Part shown: positions 28,868 through 37,402 of the stretch, one piece after another
How the letters are laid out: each line of letters opens with the position of its first letter
Position numbering within the stretch: the stretch's first letter is position 1
NCBI RefSeq assembly: GCF_014218805.1
Contig: NZ_JACJUV010000001.1
Location: 248,001-312,000 of the forward strand
DNA from: Teredinibacter franksiae
GTDB taxonomy: Bacteria > Pseudomonadota > Gammaproteobacteria > Pseudomonadales > Cellvibrionaceae
Length of the DNA stretch: 64,000 bases
Direction of reading: 5' to 3'
Made by a program: the position numbers and the translations under genes
Notes under the pieces: generated by a model
What the model saw: only the letters and a program-made list of their open reading frames with translations
The model's database searches: none
Told to the model about the DNA's origin: nothing

Positions 28868-28970
28868 AAGCAGGCTAGGTCTCACCAAACTTCCCTGCAC
28901 ACAGCTGAATATCTTCTATTCTTATGTAGATGCGTATTCGCACACCTATCTCAGCGGGAGTACGACTAGT

Positions 28971-29549
28971 TTGGCCGACCAACCTGAACTACAAACCACA
29001 GATTCCTCCGAATGGTCTCACGTAAAAGAAACCATCAACATGCTTTATCTAGCGGTGTGCCAGATAGAAGCGACCATGTCTGAATCCAATAAGTCGGTTG
29101 AAACACTGACCTCCGCTTTTACTAAACTTGCCAGCCATACCATTGCGATTGGCCAACAAGCGGAACAATTACAAACGACTTCCGAGTTAAGCCCCTTTAA
29201 ATCTGATTTAATCGAAACCACCGGCGAGATGCAGGTCAATATCAATGCATCCATACAAGCTTTTCAGTTTTACGACCGCATATGTCAACGGCTAGACCAT
29301 ATCGCCCGCAGCCTGGAAAAAATGTCAGGTTTAATGGCAGACGGTCAGCAATTGTCGCAGCCCAGTGAATGGCAAACGTTGAAAGACTACATTAAGGGAA
29401 GTTACACCATGGAGGCTGAGCGCATTATGTTTGAATACATTATGCGCGGAGGCTCTGTTGACGAAGCCCTTAAAATCTACAACCACCATTTTGAAAAAGA
29501 GAAAGCCAAATCACCCGATGCGGATAACGACGAAATAGAATTATTCTGA
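28971..29549 (+). CDS. Helical protein with a CheZ-like DxxxQ motif; function unproven
   Basis: A 192-residue soluble, almost all-helical protein without recognised domain. Residues 95-112 read IQAFQFYDRICQRLDHIA; the Asp102-x3-Gln106 spacing and its place in a long helix resemble the active site of CheZ phosphatase (DxxxQ). The acidic C-terminus DNDEIELF also recalls the CheZ tail that docks on CheY, though the residues differ. The start is a TTG at 28971 with GGGAG 10 nt upstream; nearby ATGs are out of frame. It follows slt by 103 nt and overlaps the convergent murB stop by 9 nt. No chemotaxis genes are in the window. Confidence 0.7.
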   Translation: MADQPELQTTDSSEWSHVKETINMLYLAVCQIEATMSESNKSVETLTSAFTKLASHTIAIGQQAEQLQTTSELSPFKSDLIETTGEMQVNINASIQAFQFYDRICQRLDHIARSLEKMSGLMADGQQLSQPSEWQTLKDYIKGSYTMEAERIMFEYIMRGGSVDEALKIYNHHFEKEKAKSPDADNDEIELF

Positions 29550-30566
29550 CAATAGCTTCGGTTCGCGCTCCAAACTTACATCAAACTTAAGCTTAACGTC
29601 AGCCGCAATACTGGCTGCCAATTCGAGAATATTGCCCACATCGACTCGGTTAGGATTTGTTATAACCAACGCCTGCTTGTCATGTACTTTTACACCAAAG
29701 GCCTTCCGCCCTTTCCAGCCGCACTGCTCTATCAACCATCCTGCCGCTAATTTTTTACGCTTATTGGCCGCATCGTACTGCGGCATTTGGGGATACTCGG
29801 CCTTTAATCTCAAAGCAAAATCTTCGCACACCACAGGGTTTTTGAAAAAGCTGCCGGCGTTAGGTATTGTTTCGGGTGCAGGTAATTTGCGCCTACGAAC
29901 ACGAATAACGGCTTCCGCCACCTGCCTTGGCGTGGGCGTTAGCACGTTAGATTTTGCCAACTCTTCTATCAGCGCAGGGTATTGAACACTAACCCTTGGA
30001 GCTTTACTCAACGAAAACGTAACCGATGTAATAACCTGCTTATTTTTGTACCTTCCTTTGAAAACACTATCGCGATAACCAAATTCACATTGTAATTTAC
30101 TTAGCTCTATTAATTCACCCGACTCGCAGTTGACCGCTTGTAATGTATGAAACACATCCTTCAGTTCAACCCCGTAAGCTCCAATATTTTGAATAGGAGC
30201 CGCGCCAACATGGCCCGGAATTAAAGCAAGATTCTCCAAACCGAAATAACCATTTTCAATGCACTCCATAACAAAGGTGTGCCAAACAACACCCGCACCG
30301 GCACACACATAGACAACGTCCTTATCTTCGCCAACAACTTCCCAACCAGAGATTTCTGGGCGAATAACCAATCCATTTACCTCTGCGTCGAGCAGTGTAT
30401 TGCTGCCACCCCCAAGAACATATTGCGCTGTGTGCTGTGTTTGACTCCAAGCCAACGCTTCTCGTAATTCACTAACCGAGGTAGCCCTGCAGAAAAAGCG
30501 CGCAACCGAAGGCACTGCCATTGTGTTATAGCGCTGTAAATCTACATTTTCGAGAATTTGAATCAT
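29541..30566 (-). CDS. murB: UDP-N-acetylenolpyruvoylglucosamine reductase
   Basis: A 341-residue type I MurB flavoenzyme that reduces the enolpyruvyl group to make UDP-MurNAc for peptidoglycan. It starts QRYNTMAVPSVARFF and has the FAD-binding YVLGGGSNTLL (about 49-59), ALIPGHVGAAPIQNIGAYG, and NAGSFFKNP with the catalytic Ser. The ATG at 30566 overlaps the phosphatase stop (ATGA), indicating coupled translation; a frame extension of 13 codons upstream is ignored. The overlap with the convergent gene ending at 29549 is 9 nt. Confidence 0.96.
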   Translation of the reverse strand: MIQILENVDLQRYNTMAVPSVARFFCRATSVSELREALAWSQTQHTAQYVLGGGSNTLLDAEVNGLVIRPEISGWEVVGEDKDVVYVCAGAGVVWHTFVMECIENGYFGLENLALIPGHVGAAPIQNIGAYGVELKDVFHTLQAVNCESGELIELSKLQCEFGYRDSVFKGRYKNKQVITSVTFSLSKAPRVSVQYPALIEELAKSNVLTPTPRQVAEAVIRVRRRKLPAPETIPNAGSFFKNPVVCEDFALRLKAEYPQMPQYDAANKRKKLAAGWLIEQCGWKGRKAFGVKVHDKQALVITNPNRVDVGNILELAASIAADVKLKFDVSLEREPKLLSE

Positions 30567-31042
30567 GAACGTGTTTGTCGTATATGCTCTAAAAGCCCAG
30601 CACAACCATCCTCCACCAAGTCGAGAACCGTGCTAAAACCATCGGCAGCGCCATAGTATGGGTCTGGCACTTCCCGGTATGCGGTCTGCTGGGAAAAGTC
30701 TAAAAACAACGACAAGTGGCCGGTATAGGTCGAGGGCTGCAGCGCCTGCATAGCGCTAAGGTTATCGTTGTCCATTGCCAAAATATAATCAAAAGCAAGA
30801 AAATCACTGGCGGTAAACCCACGCCCACGGAGCCTAGACAAGTCAAAGCCTCTGGATTTAGCCGCAGCCATTGCCCGAGAATCTGGCGGGTCTCCAACAT
30901 GCCAGCCGGAGGTGCCGGCCGACTCTATACGGATAACGTGCGACAAGTTTTCTCGGTCAACATAGGCCTGAAAAATACCATGCGCCGTTGGCGACCGACA
31001 AATATTGCCCAGACATACAAATAAAACACGGGTTTCCTGCAT
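30563..31042 (-). CDS. Low-molecular-weight protein tyrosine phosphatase
   Basis: A 159-residue cytoplasmic phosphatase. The active site loop CLGNICRSPT (about 10-19) is the CX5R signature, and the general-acid motif DPYYG is near residue 130. In other bacteria such enzymes act on tyrosine kinases for exopolysaccharide export, but no kinase or capsule genes are present here. It sits between kdsB and murB, as in pseudomonads, and shares a 4-nt overlap with murB. Substrate unknown. Confidence 0.93.
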   Translation of the reverse strand: MQETRVLFVCLGNICRSPTAHGIFQAYVDRENLSHVIRIESAGTSGWHVGDPPDSRAMAAAKSRGFDLSRLRGRGFTASDFLAFDYILAMDNDNLSAMQALQPSTYTGHLSLFLDFSQQTAYREVPDPYYGAADGFSTVLDLVEDGCAGLLEHIRQTRS

Positions 31043-31073
31043 AATTTAGCCTGTTAACTAATGAGCACCTCTA

Positions 31074-31832
31074 TTAATTGACCCGCGCGCGAACACTTTC
31101 TAAATCGGCTGGGGTATCCACCCCACCAGGAACCGGCTCGCAGGCATCCTCAACATGAATGTGTAAACCGTTCGCCAACACACGCAATTGTTCAAGTTTT
31201 TCAATTTTTTCTAGGGCCGACGCTGGCCAAGTAACGAACTGATTCAGTAAGCCAACGCGGTAGGCGTATATACCGATATGTCGTCGAGCTATTTGACTAG
31301 GCTTTCCACCAGAAAATTTCCCCAGACTATAGCCATCTCGATCCCAGGGTATGGGTGCACGTGAAAAATACAGCGCAAACTGGCGCTCGTCACACACCAC
31401 CTTCACAGCGTTGGGATTCATCACCATTTCGAGATTTAAAAAAGGTTCGCAGAGCGTTGCTGCACTGGCTTTAGCGTTTTCCCTCAAATTATTAGCAACC
31501 TGATTAATAACGGCAGCCGGAATCAGAGGCTCATCACCCTGTACATTCACCACCACTTCGTCATCGCCCATACCATAGGCCTGAACCACCTCCTGCAGGC
31601 GATCGGTACCCGATTGATGCTGTGCTGATGTCATACAAACTTCACCACCGAAACTGACAACAGCATCGGCAACTCTCGTGTCATCGGTAGCAACAATCAC
31701 CTTGTCCGCTGCACTTTTTTGAGCACATTCGTATACGTGCTGAACCATAGGTTTACCGCCAATATCCACCAACGGTTTTCCCGGCAAACGTTCCGACGCA
31801 TACCGGGCGGGAATAATTACGCTAAAAGTCAT
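31074..31832 (-). CDS. kdsB: CMP-KDO synthetase (3-deoxy-manno-octulosonate cytidylyltransferase)
   Basis: A 252-residue nucleotidyltransferase. [24 protein letters not shown] is the KdsB N-terminal signature, followed by [11 protein letters not shown] and SRAPIPWDR. It activates KDO with CTP for lipopolysaccharide core synthesis. The ATG overlaps the lpxK stop by 4 nt. In pseudomonads a small Trm112-like gene (ycaR) lies between lpxK and kdsB; here there is no room for it. Confidence 0.97.
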   Translation of the reverse strand: MTFSVIIPARYASERLPGKPLVDIGGKPMVQHVYECAQKSAADKVIVATDDTRVADAVVSFGGEVCMTSAQHQSGTDRLQEVVQAYGMGDDEVVVNVQGDEPLIPAAVINQVANNLRENAKASAATLCEPFLNLEMVMNPNAVKVVCDERQFALYFSRAPIPWDRDGYSLGKFSGGKPSQIARRHIGIYAYRVGLLNQFVTWPASALEKIEKLEQLRVLANGLHIHVEDACEPVPGGVDTPADLESVRARVN

Positions 31833-32884
31833 ATCGCGGCCTGCTTAATATCGGTTAGTAACACCTGTAAAAACTCGTCTGACAATTTTGCTTCAACACT
31901 TAGATACCACCAGTTTTTTTGCGCGAAAGCTACACATTTAACCGCATCTTTGGCGGTCATTATAACCGGCCGATTACCGGCAAATTCAAAATCTTTTAAA
32001 CTGAATACGTGATGATCTGCAAAGCCATAACATTCTAAAGTACCGCCACCCTTGTCGAATAACACGCATTTCAAGGTACTAAATAATTTGTCCGGCTTAC
32101 CAATACCGGCCACCGCAATTGGTGAGCGCAAAGCCCGCAAAAACTGTAGAGATTCCTTTGCCCCTGTTTTTACATTTACTAACCATTTTGGCTGCACATC
32201 AAACAGGTAGGCACTCGGATAAGCAGCCACCCTGCCGCTCGCCAAAACATAATGAACACTAGCCAGACGAGATACCGGTTCTCGCAAAGGCCCCACAGGC
32301 AAGCAATGACCATTGCCAAACCCCGCCTCACCATCCACCACCGCTATTTCAATATTGCGCCCCAAACGATAATGCTGCAAACCATCGTCAGCCACAATAA
32401 CCGTGCAAAGCTGATGCTGTTGTAGATATTGCGCAGCTTCAACCCGCGATGACGAAACAACAACGGGGCATGCGGTTTGATTAACTATTTCGAGAGGTTC
32501 ATCCCCCACCTCACTTGCCCTACTCTGAGGAGACACAACGCACAGCTTACCGAAGCTGCGCCCATAGCCTCGAGATATAACGCCAGGATGAAATCCAGCT
32601 GCCTGTAGATGTTTAATCAACGCGATTAAAACCGGCGTTTTACCCGTACCACCAACTGAAATATTACCAACGATAATAACCGGAAGCGTTGAATGCCAGC
32701 GACGACGATTAAGATAACCTTTACGGAGAATTGAGATAAAACGAAATAGGAACTCGAGCGGTAACAGACCGTACAACCAGCCGGGGGACGCATACCAACG
32801 GGTTTCTATCGCCTGCACCAACCACGACTTTTTTAATTTCGGTATGGGCGCCGCTCGGGCTTGCGATGACTGCGCGCGGCTCAC
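31829..32884 (-). CDS. lpxK: Tetraacyldisaccharide 4'-kinase
   Basis: A 351-residue inner-membrane-associated P-loop kinase that phosphorylates the lipid A precursor. A hydrophobic amphipathic N-terminus ([17 protein letters not shown], about 33-49) precedes the Walker A segment [14 protein letters not shown] (about 72-85); DDGLQHYRL and [22 protein letters not shown] are further signatures. The start is a GTG with a weak ribosome binding site, 12 nt after exbD. The 4-nt overlap with kdsB suggests coupling. Confidence 0.95.
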   Translation of the reverse strand: MSRAQSSQARAAPIPKLKKSWLVQAIETRWYASPGWLYGLLPLEFLFRFISILRKGYLNRRRWHSTLPVIIVGNISVGGTGKTPVLIALIKHLQAAGFHPGVISRGYGRSFGKLCVVSPQSRASEVGDEPLEIVNQTACPVVVSSSRVEAAQYLQQHQLCTVIVADDGLQHYRLGRNIEIAVVDGEAGFGNGHCLPVGPLREPVSRLASVHYVLASGRVAAYPSAYLFDVQPKWLVNVKTGAKESLQFLRALRSPIAVAGIGKPDKLFSTLKCVLFDKGGGTLECYGFADHHVFSLKDFEFAGNRPVIMTAKDAVKCVAFAQKNWWYLSVEAKLSDEFLQVLLTDIKQAAI

Positions 32885-32896
32885 TGAATACGCGCC

Positions 32897-33340
32897 CTAG
32901 TCCTGAGTCCGAATACTTGAATCGGCCTCTTCTGGCTGGCGGGTCGTTAGGCTAAGATTGGCAAAACCCAATTGGCCGGCGAGGTCCATCACCGAAATGA
33001 CCGTTTGATAAGGCGTTGTTGCATCACCCGTAATGATAAATGGAACACTGGTATCGGCAGCGCCAATGTCTTGAATCGCGGCTTGCAAGGTGGCTAACTG
33101 CTTATTCACCAGCGCTCGGCCATTAACCGAAAAACCACCCTGGGCATCAACAACCACCTCTATTTGATCCACTAAAGTAGGCTGTAAATCGCCTACGGCC
33201 TCGGGCAAATCAATTTTAAGGTGCGTCTCTTTGGTGAACGTAGTCGACACCATAAAAAAGATAAGCAGCAAAAACACCACATCAATCAATGGCGTTAGAT
33301 TGATGGACTCTTCGGCTTTTACTTGTCGTTTAAATTGCAT
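32897..33340 (-). CDS. exbD: ExbD/TolR-type biopolymer transport protein
   Basis: A 147-residue protein with one membrane helix (about 17-38) in INLTPLIDVVFLLLIFFMVSTTF; the Asp in PLIDVVF is the conserved proton-path residue. The rest is a periplasmic domain. With the ExbB homologue next to it, it forms a proton-driven motor. No TonB or TolA is nearby. In pseudomonads this pair between comEC and lpxK is conserved and may serve lipid A export or envelope maintenance rather than iron uptake; that is inference. Confidence 0.92.
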   Translation of the reverse strand: MQFKRQVKAEESINLTPLIDVVFLLLIFFMVSTTFTKETHLKIDLPEAVGDLQPTLVDQIEVVVDAQGGFSVNGRALVNKQLATLQAAIQDIGAADTSVPFIITGDATTPYQTVISVMDLAGQLGFANLSLTTRQPEEADSSIRTQD

Positions 33341-33354
33341 AGCGTAGCTCGATA

Positions 33355-33981
33355 TCAGGCAACTTTCAGATCAACACGACGATCGTTGTGCAAGGCATCG
33401 ACCAATTTAACCGCTTCCTGCTCCATGGTGACAACCAATGTATCTACACGACGCACGAAAAAACGATGGGCGATCATCGCCGGTATAGCGACGCATAACC
33501 CTGCTGCCGTCGTTACCAGCGCTTCTGAAATACCGCCCGCTAGCACCGCAGCGTTGCCTGCACCTTCAAGGTTAAGTGCGGTGAAAACCTTGATCATGCC
33601 AATCACCGTACCCAACAACCCTAGCAGTGGTGCAATCGCCGCAATGGTGCCCAATGCGCCTACAAACCTCTCCATGTCGTGCACGACCTGACTGGCCGCT
33701 TCTTCTATGCTGTCTTTCATTACATCACGACCGTGACGGGAATTACTCAAACCGGCCGCGAGTATTCGCCCCAATTGCGATGATTTACGCAGTTCTTTCA
33801 ACCGTTCACTGTCGAGCTGATTTTGCTGTATCCAACTCCAGACTTGTCCAAGCTGATGTCGCGGCGCTATTTTTGATGGGTTTAGGGTCCAGTATCTTTC
33901 GATACTCACCGCTATCACCGCAACGGAACAGAAAATGATGGGCAACATCAACCAGCCACCAGTCATAAGAATTTCGAACAC
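33355..33981 (-). CDS. exbB: MotA/TolQ/ExbB proton channel family protein
   Basis: A 208-residue protein with three membrane helices: about 10-28, and two in the conserved pair GTIAAIAPLLGLLGTVIGMI and AGGISEALVTTAAGLCVAIPAMIAH. The pattern is that of ExbB/TolQ. It starts with GTG at 33981 with GGAG 7 nt upstream (the GGAG overlaps the stop of a very short upstream frame). exbD follows 14 nt later. The upstream gap holds an inverted repeat and a direct repeat. Confidence 0.93.
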   Translation of the reverse strand: MFEILMTGGWLMLPIIFCSVAVIAVSIERYWTLNPSKIAPRHQLGQVWSWIQQNQLDSERLKELRKSSQLGRILAAGLSNSRHGRDVMKDSIEEAASQVVHDMERFVGALGTIAAIAPLLGLLGTVIGMIKVFTALNLEGAGNAAVLAGGISEALVTTAAGLCVAIPAMIAHRFFVRRVDTLVVTMEQEAVKLVDALHNDRRVDLKVA

Positions 33982-34010
33982 AGATCACTCCTGAAATAAA
34001 TAATAGGGGG

Positions 34011-34046
34011 ATTCACCGGCTTCAGCACTGAAGCCAAATTCACCGG
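34011..34046 (-). repeat. Palindrome flanked by a direct repeat, 5' of exbB
   Basis: GGCTTCAG-CA-CTGAAGCC (34018-34035) is an 8-bp perfect inverted repeat. ATTCACCGG occurs at 34011-34019 and again at 34038-34046. In the exbB direction the same bases encode a 25-codon frame (GTG start near 34059, TGA just before the exbB GTG) reading VVFEATGEFGFSAEAGESPY, whose repeated Gly/Glu/Ala pattern follows from the repeat. It may be a leader hairpin, an operator or chance. Confidence 0.4.
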
Positions 34047-34193
34047 TAGCTTCAAAAACCACAGCCTAGGGTAAAAGGCTGAGATAGTTCGGCTAACCCT
34101 CTGTTTTTAAGGGCGTTATCATACCCGATTACACCGATTGGGTGGGCGTGACTTGTGTATCAGAATTCACTTACCAAAACCTACAGACTGACG

Positions 34194-36581
34194 CTACCAA
34201 AACCAGGGTTTTGGCTCGGCGGATCGGTACTGGGTTAATTTCAAACCCTCAGCCCCCCAAAAAAAGGCGATAGCTCCGTGTGCATCGGTACGCAGAATAC
34301 GGCTACCGGCCCGTTCAAAACGCTCCACCACCTTTTTATTGGGGTGATGGTAACGATTTTTGTAACCCACGCTAAAGACCGCATATTTCGGCTGGAGTTT
34401 CGCTACTAGCGCCGGTGAAGACGAAGTTTTACTACCGTGGTGCCCCACAATGAGTACATCAACGCCACTGGGAAGCACATTACTTGAGAGCAACGCCTGC
34501 TCAACCTGCTTTTCAACATCACCCATCAGCAAGACCGTTTGCCCGTTAAAGGTTAGCAATAACACACAAGAACGATTGTTTGCCTTTTCGGACACATAGC
34601 CCGCCACAGGCCAAAGAACCTCGGCCGAGACACCGCCAGCAGACCAGCCCTGCCCCGCTTCACAGGCCTGTACTGCACCCGTAAGACGGTCGGGTTCACC
34701 CGCCAACACGCTCTTTGGCTGAAATTCCCGCGCTAGTGCATCAAACCCACCGGCATGGTCATTATCGCCGTGGCTCACTACTAAGGCGTCCAGCTGGCGA
34801 ACATTTCGACTTCGCAGGAAGGGAGCAATGACCCTGGAGCCCATATCAAACTGCTCACCATAACGCGCCCCGGTATCGTACACCCATGTTTCGGAGGGCG
34901 TTTCGATAACAACACCAAGCCCTTGCTGTACGTCCATCACCGTCAATTGGGTACGACCATCACGACGTTCATTAGGAGCCACTGTAACCACCAGTAAAGC
35001 AACGCCTAACAGTCGCAATTTCAACGCTGCGGGAGCGAGAAACAACCCCAGCATCAGCGCCAAAGTAATCAGCTGAATCCCTTCTAGGCCCAGCCCAAGA
35101 TATGCGTGTAAATCAGTAGACGCAAAAAAATCAAGTAAGGGCCATAGCCACTCAAAAATGTACGCGCTAAGCTTCAACAACACCTGAGTGGCAGAGCCAA
35201 AAAAAGGGGACAGAATTGCACCTAACAACAGTAATGGAACGATGGCAAGCGATACCACTGGAACCGCAATCAAATTAGCAATAGGCGATACCAGGCTCAC
35301 GGGCAAACCCAAAACAGCCAGCGGAATCGCTAAACCCACAAGCAACCACAACTGTGCTTTTAGTGTTTTTAGTAAAATGCCATCAACGCCCTTTCGCCAG
35401 CCAAAAACAGATACTAGGACCGCTACAGCAGCAAAACTCAGCCAAAAACCAGGCGCTAAAAAGGCAAACGGGTCTAACACTTCAACACCGATCACCGCCA
35501 CAAAAAACACATACCAGTAATTCAGCCGCCGACCCATAGCCAAAGCGAGGCTAAATACCACTATCATTACCAATGCCCTTTGCGTTGGAATAGAAAAACC
35601 AGCCAACCCGGCATATACACTTGCAAAAATTATAGCTAAAACGGGTGGTAACCAACGCATCCCCTGGTTGCGCCGCAAAGCACCCAGATGCGACAGTAAT
35701 ACCCCCAACCAATACCCCATGCCAGCGGCCAAACCGATATGTAAACCCGAGATGGCCATTAAGTGTATGGTCCCCGTCTTCTGTAAAACCTGCCACTGAG
35801 ACTGAGTAATAGCCGACTTGTCGCCTATCATCAGCGCCGCCAACAGCGAACCATGCTCACCCATTAGCGAAGCTGAGGAGATAAGCTGTGCAAGCTGGTA
35901 GCGCCAGCCATCAAAGCCCGCATAACCCTCAAAAATCTGCTCAACAGGCTCTTTAGCGCGAACATATCCGGTTGCTACGACACCTTTTGCTAACAACCAT
36001 TGCTGGTAATCAAAACCGTCTGGATTAACAGTACCCCGTGGCCTTTTTAGCCTGGCGGTCAGCGCCCAGCGTTGCCCTGGGCGAATATTTAATTTTTGTG
36101 ATGGGTGGTACCAACTTAACCGAATCAGCTTATCCTGCAACGGCAACACCGCGTCCTCAGCGACCGAAATAACACGTGCATAGAATGCAATGGAACTCAG
36201 CCGCCCCTTAACCCGTGTGATTTGGGGCAAGCTCTTCACGCTTACAACAAGCGCTACATCCTTACCTTCCATCTCTACCGGTAGCTGGCTGTCAACGAGC
36301 GCAAGTATGCGATAACCGTTGAACAAAAAGCCCAACAGTGGCGCACCAATAAACAAAAGTAACGACCGTCGCCAGCGCGGTAGTAAACCAGCCGACAGCA
36401 ACAAAAGCAGCAAACCAAAGAGTGCCATGCTCAACACCCGACTATAGTGTGCGTACTCTAATGACAAAGATGCAGGAAGGCCCCCGGCGGCGGCAACCAG
36501 CAGCAAAAGTATTATGCGACTATTTGTCAGGCTGTTTGGCTTAAAAGTAACCATGCGAATGCTTTTGATAAGGGAGTCCAT
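34194..36581 (-). CDS. comEC: ComEC/Rec2 DNA-uptake channel protein
   Basis: About 795 residues. The N-terminal part has membrane helices and a soluble DUF4131-like domain; the competence domain (about 255-500) contains HLMAISGLHIGLAAGMGY; the C-terminal part is a metallo-beta-lactamase-type domain with VSHGDNDHAGG and VGHHGSKTSS. It forms the inner-membrane channel for DNA uptake in transformable bacteria. The upstream-most start would be a TTG (36605); ATGs at 36581 and 36554 are both possible and none has a strong ribosome binding site. No other competence gene is in the window. Confidence 0.92.
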   Translation of the reverse strand: MDSLIKSIRMVTFKPNSLTNSRIILLLLVAAAGGLPASLSLEYAHYSRVLSMALFGLLLLLLSAGLLPRWRRSLLLFIGAPLLGFLFNGYRILALVDSQLPVEMEGKDVALVVSVKSLPQITRVKGRLSSIAFYARVISVAEDAVLPLQDKLIRLSWYHPSQKLNIRPGQRWALTARLKRPRGTVNPDGFDYQQWLLAKGVVATGYVRAKEPVEQIFEGYAGFDGWRYQLAQLISSASLMGEHGSLLAALMIGDKSAITQSQWQVLQKTGTIHLMAISGLHIGLAAGMGYWLGVLLSHLGALRRNQGMRWLPPVLAIIFASVYAGLAGFSIPTQRALVMIVVFSLALAMGRRLNYWYVFFVAVIGVEVLDPFAFLAPGFWLSFAAVAVLVSVFGWRKGVDGILLKTLKAQLWLLVGLAIPLAVLGLPVSLVSPIANLIAVPVVSLAIVPLLLLGAILSPFFGSATQVLLKLSAYIFEWLWPLLDFFASTDLHAYLGLGLEGIQLITLALMLGLFLAPAALKLRLLGVALLVVTVAPNERRDGRTQLTVMDVQQGLGVVIETPSETWVYDTGARYGEQFDMGSRVIAPFLRSRNVRQLDALVVSHGDNDHAGGFDALAREFQPKSVLAGEPDRLTGAVQACEAGQGWSAGGVSAEVLWPVAGYVSEKANNRSCVLLLTFNGQTVLLMGDVEKQVEQALLSSNVLPSGVDVLIVGHHGSKTSSSPALVAKLQPKYAVFSVGYKNRYHHPNKKVVERFERAGSRILRTDAHGAIAFFWGAEGLKLTQYRSAEPKPWFW

Positions 36582-36870
36582 TCCAATAGGCTTATTTGTA
36601 ATCAAAGACTGGTATACCTTCGCACCCTAAAATGCGCGGCACAGTTTTGAGGACGCAAGCAGTAGCCAAATCGAGCGCCTATCGGCATAATACCGTCGCG
36701 TCCTACTAGCTTACACAATAGCGAATATTTGAGTGTCACCGCAATTTCAAAAAACGCCATACATCTCTTACTATACTGAATTACCTATGAGTAAGACTGC
36801 CTATAATACTGTCGAAGCCCATTCGACAACCCGCTTCTCGGGCAGTGCCTTTCAGCAGAATTGATAACCT

Positions 36871-37398
36871 ATGCCACGTAAGATTTTCAAACGCTGGATC
36901 CCAGATCCGGCCAAAATTAGGAAAGCGCCCGGCTTGAAATTTTTGGGGTCACTCCTGCACGACCCAAATCTATTTCATTTAAACCGGCACTCGGTATCAG
37001 TGGCGTTTTTCGTGGGTCTATTTGTTGCTTTTTTACCAACATTAGGGCAAGTCCCCATTGCCGCAGGTGGGGCATTGCTATTCCGCTGCAACTTGCCTAT
37101 CTCCATTGCACTGGTATGGATCAGTAACCCTGTTACCTTTCCGGTTATCTACTACGCCACCTATAAGCTGGGTGCCCGAATTATGCAAATACAACCAAGA
37201 CAGTTTCATATGGAAATGTCTTGGCAGTGGTTCGCTTCCGAATTCCAACACATATGGGAGCCACTAGTGTTAGGCAGTTTTATCGCCAGTATCTTTTTTG
37301 GCTGTCTGGGTTACGTGGTTATTCAGTGGACCTGGCGGTGGCATGTAATCCAGCGCTGGCAGGATAGAAAAAAACGAGCCCTAACCGAAGAAGAGTAA
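36871..37398 (+). CDS. DUF2062-domain membrane protein
   Basis: A 175-residue protein with a DUF2062 domain: NRHSVSVAFFVGLFVAFLPTLGQVPIAAGGALLFRCNLPISIALVWISNPVTFPVIYY, three to four membrane helices in all, and a basic C-terminal tail. The family is widespread in proteobacteria with no firm function. It lies alone on the plus strand between the minus-strand comEC and lolE, convergent with lolE by 4 nt; the same arrangement occurs in pseudomonads. Confidence 0.9.
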   Translation: MPRKIFKRWIPDPAKIRKAPGLKFLGSLLHDPNLFHLNRHSVSVAFFVGLFVAFLPTLGQVPIAAGGALLFRCNLPISIALVWISNPVTFPVIYYATYKLGARIMQIQPRQFHMEMSWQWFASEFQHIWEPLVLGSFIASIFFGCLGYVVIQWTWRWHVIQRWQDRKKRALTEEE

Positions 37399-37402
37399 AC
37401 CT

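Noticed and set aside
28856..28876. Perfect 8-bp stem-loop over the slt stop codon as a terminator
   Set aside because: No T-run follows, so a rho-independent terminator is not supported.
32897..33981. exbB/exbD as part of a TonB iron-uptake system
   Set aside because: No tonB, receptor or Fur-like site is near; the pair sits in a lipid A/envelope cluster.
34194..36581. comEC as evidence of a local competence or DNA-uptake island
   Set aside because: No other competence gene, no compositional shift and the usual core-genome neighbours.
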